From contig JAIRRG010000251.1 in the NCBI GenBank assembly GCA_031256095.1, forward strand, positions 1-11,961: a stretch of DNA of 11,961 nt. Direction: 5' to 3'. Position 1 is the first letter of the stretch; each line of letters begins with the position of its first letter. Under the pieces are notes generated by a model, which was not told where the DNA came from, made no database searches, and worked only from the letters and a program-made list of their open reading frames with translations. The translations under genes and the position numbers were made by a program. This DNA comes from Desulfobulbaceae bacterium. Lineage in GTDB: Bacteria > Desulfobacterota > Desulfobulbia > Desulfobulbales > Desulfocapsaceae. Positions 8,233 through 11,961 of the stretch are shown piece after piece.

Positions 8233-8264
8233 AAAAAAGGGCGGGTACAGCACAGTACCCGCCC
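8233..8264 (-). terminator. Intrinsic terminator after BI-1 gene, immediately upstream of coaBC
   Basis: A perfect 10-bp inverted repeat, GGGCGGGTAC / GTACCCGCCC (8239-8248 and 8255-8264), encloses a 6-nt loop. Read on the - strand it is followed at once by six T (8238-8233). This is a textbook rho-independent terminator for transcription leaving the BI-1 gene, whose stop is at 8293. The + strand side lacks a T-tract, so it acts on the - strand only. The T-tract ends 11 nt before the coaBC ATG at 8221, so the hairpin could also act as a leader attenuator for coaBC. Confidence 0.88.
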
Positions 8265-8292
8265 ACAAGACAACGCCAAAGCCAGGCCAGCG

Positions 8293-8997
8293 TCAATTCC
8301 GTGAGCCGCCAAAAAGACGCAGCAGCATAAGGAACAGATTGATGAAGTCGAGGTACAACGACAAGGCGCCGCAGATCGCCCCCCGCTGAATCATGTCGCC
8401 GCCCTGATCAAGGATACCCTCTTCACCCATCCGTTTAATTTTCTGGACATCATAGGCGGTCAGGCCAACAAAGATGAGAACACCGAGTACGGAAATGGTC
8501 CAGTACAGGCTGCTGCTGTGCAGGAAGATGTTGACAAGCGAAGCCAGGATGATGCCAATCAGACCCATGAACAGGAAGGAACCCCAGCCGGACAGATCCC
8601 TCTTGGTGATAAAACCATAGAGCGACATCGCCGCGAACATAGCGGCGGTGATTAAAAACGTCGTGGCGATGGAAGTCCTGGTGTAGACAAGAAAAATCAC
8701 CGACAAGGTCAGGCCGTTCAAAAGCGAGTAGAGCAGGAAGCAGCCGGTGGCCGCGCCAGGCGACATTTGCCAAACCCTGGCTGACAGGTACCAGACCAAG
8801 GCGATTTCAGCAATGAACAACACGATGAGCGGCGCGCCGACGAGGTTGAACAGCAAACCGCTTTGCAGCGTCAACCAGGCCACCACCGCTGTAAGCGCCA
8901 GGCCGATGGCCATCCAGTAAAAAACTTTGGCAAGAAAAATGCTGACGGCGTCACGGCGCGCCTGGGGAAAGCTTATTGTTTGCGAACTCATATCCAT
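8293..8997 (-). CDS. Bax inhibitor-1 (TMBIM/YccA) family integral membrane protein
   Basis: This 234-residue inner-membrane protein has about seven hydrophobic segments (roughly residues 23-44, 54-72, 82-104, 112-130, 138-159, 164-182, 205-228). Family hallmarks are YSLLNGLTLSVIF (90-102), TAYDVQKIKRM with Asp183 (180-190), and ALSLYLDFINLFLMLLRL with Asp217 near the C-terminus. In BsYetJ the paired late-helix aspartates form a pH-sensitive Ca2+-leak site. In E. coli, YccA modulates FtsH proteolysis. The role here is not known. The start is secure: AGGAGG (revcomp of 9005-9010) lies 7 nt upstream of the ATG at 8997. A second ATG two codons in is too far from that site. The intrinsic terminator at 8233-8264 ends the transcript. 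The gene is probably its own unit, or a read-through extension of the phosphate-transport operon. Confidence 0.93.
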   Translation of the reverse strand: MDMSSQTISFPQARRDAVSIFLAKVFYWMAIGLALTAVVAWLTLQSGLLFNLVGAPLIVLFIAEIALVWYLSARVWQMSPGAATGCFLLYSLLNGLTLSVIFLVYTRTSIATTFLITAAMFAAMSLYGFITKRDLSGWGSFLFMGLIGIILASLVNIFLHSSSLYWTISVLGVLIFVGLTAYDVQKIKRMGEEGILDQGGDMIQRGAICGALSLYLDFINLFLMLLRLFGGSRN

Positions 8998-9012
8998 GTC
9001 GTTTCCTCCTTA

Positions 9013-9028
9013 TGGTGATGTGGTGATG
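9013..9028. repeat. Tandem 8-bp repeat (TGGTGATG x2) in BI-1 leader
   Basis: TGGTGATG occurs twice back-to-back just upstream of the BI-1 Shine-Dalgarno sequence. It lies in the probable 5' untranslated region on the - strand. No function is evident, and such a short repeat may be chance. Confidence 0.4.
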
Positions 9029-9055
9029 ATGAGTCTCTCAGCCAATTAACGTGAT

Positions 9056-9083
9056 AATGTAACCAACTTGGCACTCTTGGCAA
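9056..9083 (-). promoter_or_regulatory. Possible sigma-70-like promoter for BI-1 gene
   Basis: On the - strand TTGCCA (revcomp of 9078-9083) and TACATT (revcomp of 9056-9061) are separated by 16 nt. They match the -35 and -10 consensus at four to five of six positions each. The position, about 60 bp upstream of the BI-1 start, is sensible. The match is modest and unsupported by other evidence. Confidence 0.28.
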
Positions 9084-9084
9084 G

Positions 9085-9107
9085 GAAAACCGGCTTTTTG
9101 CCAGCCG
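9085..9107 (-). terminator. Weak possible terminator after UPF0158 gene
   Basis: CGGCT (9091-9095) and AGCCG (9103-9107) form a 5-bp GC-rich stem with a 7-nt loop. On the - strand it is followed by a G and four T. It lies just past the UPF0158 stop at 9113. The short stem and short T-run make termination uncertain, so some read-through into the BI-1 gene is plausible. Confidence 0.35.
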
Positions 9108-9112
9108 TTCTT

Positions 9113-9562
9113 TTACTCGGTAAAGGCGACGCCGTTTTTCCGGCACCAATTCCGCATCGCTTCTTTTTCGCCAGCCTCCAAAAACTGCCGCCAGCGGTCA
9201 AGCAGGTCACGGGCCACCAGCATATCCCTAAAACGCCCGTAGGCGCCGGGTTTGCGGAAAATAACCGCCACCTCGGCGTAGGCGTGGGGCATGAATTGAT
9301 GAACAAAGGCAAAGACAAACGCCTTGCCGGCATCCAGTTGCCGCTTATTGGGAATGGGCAGGTATTCCGGCGAGGTTTGTATATCTTTCGGTAATTCTTC
9401 ATCGCCATACAATTCGCTGACCATCGCGTCAGCCGACTGCCAGTAAATTCTACCGCTGGGACGGTGCAGGTAAGCGGCGGCGTCCGTACTATAAGGGTCG
9501 CTGACAAAGAGCATGGCGGCGATCAATTCATCAAGAGAGGCCGCTTGCTTCTGTCCAGCCAT
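9113..9562 (-). CDS. UPF0158 family protein (function unknown)
   Basis: This 149-residue soluble protein resembles UPF0158 in overall layout. An N-terminal part reads a short 'rPSGRIYW' strand (34-41). The C-terminal helical part has a bulky, charged pattern around residues 80-130, including GAYGRFRDML (106-115) followed by LLDRWRQF (120-127), which matches the family's GAFRRFKD...RW.xF pattern. No catalytic motif is known for this family and none is apparent. There is no signal peptide or membrane segment. The start is secure: GGAGG lies 5 nt before the ATG at 9562 and overlaps the end of the pit gene upstream, whose stop is 11 nt away. The protein is therefore probably made from the same mRNA as the phosphate permease. 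The family assignment rests on remembered pattern only. Confidence 0.72.
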   Translation of the reverse strand: MAGQKQAASLDELIAAMLFVSDPYSTDAAAYLHRPSGRIYWQSADAMVSELYGDEELPKDIQTSPEYLPIPNKRQLDAGKAFVFAFVHQFMPHAYAEVAVIFRKPGAYGRFRDMLVARDLLDRWRQFLEAGEKEAMRNWCRKNGVAFTE

Positions 9563-9573
9563 TTATTCCTCCA

Positions 9574-10560
9574 TCACAATACCGGCAGCAGCAGATAAAG
9601 CGCGGCGGCGATGATCATGCAGGTTGGGATGGTAAGAATCCAGGCCAGGACGATGTTGCCGACAATGCCCCATTTGACGGCGTGTACGCCCTTGCTCGAA
9701 CCAACGCCCATGATCGAAGCGGAAATGATGTGGGTGGTACTGACCGGGATACCGAAATGCGAGGCGCCGAGGATGACCGCCGCTGCCGATGTTTCGGCGG
9801 CGAAGCCGTGCACCGGCTTCAGTTTAATCATCTTACTGCCCATGGTGCGGATAATGCGCCAGCCACCGCCCATAGTGCCGAGGCCCATGGTCAAAGCGCA
9901 GGCGCCAATCACCCAGGCGGGAACTGCAAAGGTATTGAGGCTGTGGTAGCTGACCAGCGCCAGGGTGATGATGCCCATGGTTTTTTGGGCGTCGTTGGTA
10001 CCGTGGCTGAGCGCCATGATTCCGGAGGAAACCAGTTGCAGGCGGCGGAAATATTTGTTGACCCAGTTCGGATTGGCGCGGCGGAACAGCCAGAGGATGA
10101 CGATCATGCAGATAAGGCCGAAGGCAAAACCCATGAGCGGCGAGGTGATCATCGGCATGATGACTTTTCCCGTGACGCTCCTGACATGCACCACATTAAA
10201 ACCGGCGTTGGCGATGCTCGCTCCCATCAGGCCGCCGATCAGGGCGTGCGACGAACTGGAAGGAATGCCATAGTACCAGGTGATGAGATTCCAGATGATG
10301 GCGGCGAGCAGGGCCGAGAGAATGACGCCATGGGTGACGCTTGCGCTGTCGACAATCCCCTGGCCAATGGTGCTGGCGACGTGGGTGCCCCAAAAAGCGC
10401 CGCAGGTGTTAAGAATACCGGCATAAACGACCGCCACGCGCGTGGTCAGAACTTTGGTGGAAACCACGGTGGCGATGGCATTGGCTGAATCGTGAAAACC
10501 GTTGATATACTCAAAAACTAGAGCAATGACGACTACCAGAATCAGGAAAGGCAGGGTCAT
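9574..10560 (-). CDS. pit: PiT-family inorganic phosphate permease
   Basis: This 328-residue inner-membrane transporter belongs to the PiT family (Pfam PHO4), which carries metal-phosphate or phosphate with a cation. The family signature appears twice. Near the N-terminus are GFHDSANAIATVVST (21-35) and GIPSSSSHALIGG (98-110). In the second half are LSHGTNDAQKTMGI (184-197), FAAETSAA (253-260) and GIPVSTTHIISASIMGVGSS (270-289). About ten hydrophobic segments are visible. The size fits the short bacterial PiT form that works with a separate DUF47 partner, rather than the ~500-residue E. coli PitA. The ATG at 10560 has GAGG about 8 nt upstream. A 14-codon in-frame extension from a TTG at 10602 is not supported by family similarity. 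It lies 52 bp downstream of the DUF47 gene and 11 bp upstream of the UPF0158 gene. Confidence 0.95.
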   Translation of the reverse strand: MTLPFLILVVVIALVFEYINGFHDSANAIATVVSTKVLTTRVAVVYAGILNTCGAFWGTHVASTIGQGIVDSASVTHGVILSALLAAIIWNLITWYYGIPSSSSHALIGGLMGASIANAGFNVVHVRSVTGKVIMPMITSPLMGFAFGLICMIVILWLFRRANPNWVNKYFRRLQLVSSGIMALSHGTNDAQKTMGIITLALVSYHSLNTFAVPAWVIGACALTMGLGTMGGGWRIIRTMGSKMIKLKPVHGFAAETSAAAVILGASHFGIPVSTTHIISASIMGVGSSKGVHAVKWGIVGNIVLAWILTIPTCMIIAAALYLLLPVL

Positions 10561-10612
10561 GGAATGGCCTCGTTGGATAAAAAAGAGCGGACGGCGGCCC
10601 AACTGCGCCGCA

Positions 10613-11257
10613 TCAACCGTGTTTCATCTCAATGCCGACGATCAGGTCGGAAATAGCTGAACAGGCATCCAGACCATTCTCTATGCCCTTGTAGATATTG
10701 CGCATCTTCATGATATGGATGGCGTCATATTTTCCGGAGAATAAATCCTCCATAGCCGTCGAAAGCAGATCATCTCCGGTCGATTCAATGTCTTTGAGCA
10801 TCAGGTCCTTGGCGGTGATGTCGCTGCTGGCCGGATTGGTCTTCATCATGAAGATGAGATCTTTCAGCTCGTCGGTGGCCGCCATCAGGTACTCGGCCTG
10901 TTTTTTCAGGACATCGCTGTAGGAGTCGACCTTGTAGGTTTGCAGGTTGACGCAGGCTTTTATTACCACCTTGGTGCAACGGTACAAGTAGGAGGCAATC
11001 TGCTGGATGTCTTCACGGTCAATCGGCGTGATGAAGGTGGCGTTCAAAAGTGCCAGGGTATTTTGTAGGGCCTCCTTGCCGCGCTTCTTGTACTTTTTCG
11101 CCTGAATCAGATATTCGGGCCGTAAGGCGACATCGGAGTTGACAATCTGATAGAAGAGTTGCGCCGACAGTGAGCAGACCTCGACCGCCTCTTCAAAAGA
11201 CTGGTAGAACTTATTTTCCGGGGGCGGCAGGAATTTTGCCAAAAAGCCGAACTTCAT
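10613..11257 (-). CDS. DUF47 (PhoU-like) Pit accessory protein
   Basis: This 214-residue, all-helical cytoplasmic protein belongs to the DUF47/TIGR00153 family. Members resemble PhoU and are usually encoded beside pit genes, where they are thought to modulate phosphate uptake. The diagnostic TFITPIDREDI is at 74-84. The second acidic metal motif is ESTGD (158-162), followed by AMEDLF (168-173). The C-terminal helix holds E193, D197 and D204. In the first repeat, where the family normally has a matching ExxxD motif, the sequence reads YKKRGKEA (56-63), so that acidic motif appears to be lost. The start is secure: AAGGAGA lies 8 nt before the ATG at 11257. It heads the probable DUF47-pit-UPF0158 operon. 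Confidence 0.92.
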   Translation of the reverse strand: MKFGFLAKFLPPPENKFYQSFEEAVEVCSLSAQLFYQIVNSDVALRPEYLIQAKKYKKRGKEALQNTLALLNATFITPIDREDIQQIASYLYRCTKVVIKACVNLQTYKVDSYSDVLKKQAEYLMAATDELKDLIFMMKTNPASSDITAKDLMLKDIESTGDDLLSTAMEDLFSGKYDAIHIMKMRNIYKGIENGLDACSAISDLIVGIEMKHG

Positions 11258-11628
11258 GGTGTCATTCTCCTTGCAGGAAGTAGAATTTCCGGGTCAGGGT
11301 TTTATACGCCCGCCACAGATTGAGACCCCACAGATAAAACCGCTGGCGATGCTACCAGACAATAAAACAAGACGCCATCGATTTTCCACCGGCAATCTTG
11401 GCAAAAGCGCCGCCTTGGCCGCTTCTAGCAATTGACTTCCGATCTCCATGAAGGACAGCGGCTTTTTATCCAACCTTAAAGCACCAAGCAACTCCGGCGT
11501 ATCCCTGTAAGCGCGCGCCAAAAAACTGACGTCGGCTCGTGGGAAAATTCATCAGCGATACCTGGATCGGACGGCTATCGTTCGGCAGGTTGATCATCAA
11601 AACATGGCCTGATCCATTAGCCTTGCAA
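11258..11628. other. 371-bp region between rubrerythrin and DUF47 genes, no secure gene
   Basis: No confident gene fills this stretch. It must hold the leader and probably the promoter of the DUF47-pit operon. The only sizable open frame is the doubtful one at 11294-11548, listed separately. Sequence oddities include an 8-bp inverted repeat GGTTTTAT / ATAAAACC (11298-11305 and 11334-11341) enclosing a duplicated CCACAGAT (11313-11320 and 11328-11335). No strong terminator follows the rubrerythrin stop at 11629. Confidence 0.5.
11294..11521 (-). CDS. Doubtful small ORF, possibly a gene remnant
   Basis: This 75-codon frame opens with a TTG at 11521 and has an internal ATG at codon 25. Neither start has a Shine-Dalgarno sequence. 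It stays open upstream to a stop near 11549. Its centre (codons 30-60) is amphipathic: LLEAAKAALLPRLP, then ENRWRL and a hydrophobic stretch. This faintly recalls the start of DUF6285-type domains (LLxAAxxxLLxxLLPALPxxxRY), but the rest of such a domain is missing. A second frame carrying an ATG runs into the same T6 run at 11520-11525, so a frameshifted, decayed gene is possible. It may equally be non-coding. I cannot assign a function. Confidence 0.2.
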   Translation of the reverse strand: MARAYRDTPELLGALRLDKKPLSFMEIGSQLLEAAKAALLPRLPVENRWRLVLLSGSIASGFICGVSICGGRIKP

Positions 11629-11961
11629 CTACCAATTACGGGCCAGAATTTCAAAATAGCCCTTCGGTTTGACGCAGGCCGGACATTTGTCGGGCGGGAC
11701 TTCGCCGACATGCAGATAGCCGCAGTTTATACATTGCCAAACCTGCGGCTGGCGGCGGTTGAACACCGCGCCGCTGTCGATATTTTTGGCCAGTTGCCTA
11801 AACATCTCCTCGTGGTGGCGTTCGGCGACGCTGATGGCGTCGAACGTCTCGGCGGCGCGATCAAAGCCTTCCTCGCGGGCGATAACGGCAAATGAGCTGT
11901 ACAACGTGCCGTGGACATACAGTTCCAGTTCCGCCGAGGCCAGAAGATTGGCTTTGGTGTC
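11629..11961 (-). CDS. Rubrerythrin, C-terminal part (N-terminus beyond window edge)
   Basis: The frame is open to the window edge and gives 110 residues of the C-terminal half of a rubrerythrin, a non-haem iron peroxidase that protects anaerobes from H2O2 in the cytoplasm. The second diiron half-site shows ELELY (11-15) and AREEGF (28-33), then AERHHEE (46-52) with the Glu and His iron ligands. A rubredoxin-like domain follows: CINCGY (77-82) and CPAC (93-96) form a Cys4 iron site, and the protein ends GYFEILARNW, typical of the family. The first diiron helices and the start codon lie outside the window. It is on the same strand as the phosphate operon but 371 bp upstream, so it is probably a separate transcript. 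Confidence 0.95.
   Translation of the reverse strand, partial: DTKANLLASAELELYVHGTLYSSFAVIAREEGFDRAAETFDAISVAERHHEEMFRQLAKNIDSGAVFNRRQPQVWQCINCGYLHVGEVPPDKCPACVKPKGYFEILARNW

Noticed and set aside
8222..8296. N-terminal extension of coaBC to 8296
   Set aside because: It would translate through the strong terminator hairpin. Known CoaBC proteins start at the 8221 ATG equivalent, and residue numbering then matches E. coli.
9682..10488. 268-codon open frame on the + strand
   Set aside because: It lies antisense inside the confident pit gene. Its composition is a by-product of GC-rich third positions and it resembles no family.
10561..10602. N-terminal extension of pit to a TTG at 10602
   Set aside because: PiT similarity begins right after the ATG at 10560, which has its own GAGG ribosome-binding site.
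11298..11341. Pho box before the DUF47-pit operon
   Set aside because: The direct repeats here are 15 bp apart and do not match the CTGTCAT-type 11-bp-period Pho box.

Overview
The window is an ordinary-looking chromosomal stretch of about 12 kb from a Gram-negative bacterium. Protein style suggests an anaerobe related to Desulfobacterota: a rubrerythrin, two tandem GlgC-type genes, a lineage-style DHH phosphoesterase, and moderately GC-rich coding DNA. This placement is inferred from protein character and has not been tested by phylogeny. I see no mobile elements, rRNA, tRNA, CRISPR array, phage genes or clear defence system.

Left block (61-3655, + strand): a DHH-family phosphoesterase is followed by two adjacent ADP-glucose pyrophosphorylase (GlgC-type) genes. 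The gaps are very short or overlapping, so one operon is likely. The second GlgC has the canonical catalytic motifs. The first has lost the conserved Gly and Arg of its nucleotide-binding loop and the Asp of the RDVGT motif, so it resembles a regulatory or repurposed partner. The block should feed glycogen synthesis.

Middle block (3691-8221): a class A penicillin-binding protein on the - strand converges on glgC with only 35 bp between the stops. It is divergent from nadA (quinolinate synthase, NAD biosynthesis, + strand). nadA in turn converges on coaBC (coenzyme A biosynthesis, - strand).

Right block (8293-11961, all - strand). In transcription order it holds the C-terminal part of a rubrerythrin cut by the window edge, then a 371-bp stretch with only a doubtful short ORF. 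Next come a DUF47/PhoU-like Pit accessory protein, a PiT phosphate permease and a UPF0158 protein, which form a compact probable operon. A Bax-inhibitor-1 family membrane protein follows, and then coaBC. A very clear intrinsic terminator lies between the BI-1 gene and coaBC. Its T-tract ends only 11 nt before the coaBC start codon, which makes it the most striking non-coding feature.

The candidates most worth a second look are the motif-degenerate GlgC paralogue, the terminator or attenuator abutting coaBC, the DUF47 protein that lacks one of its two acidic motifs, and the possible gene remnant at 11294-11548. I did not find convincing evidence of a wholly new system.
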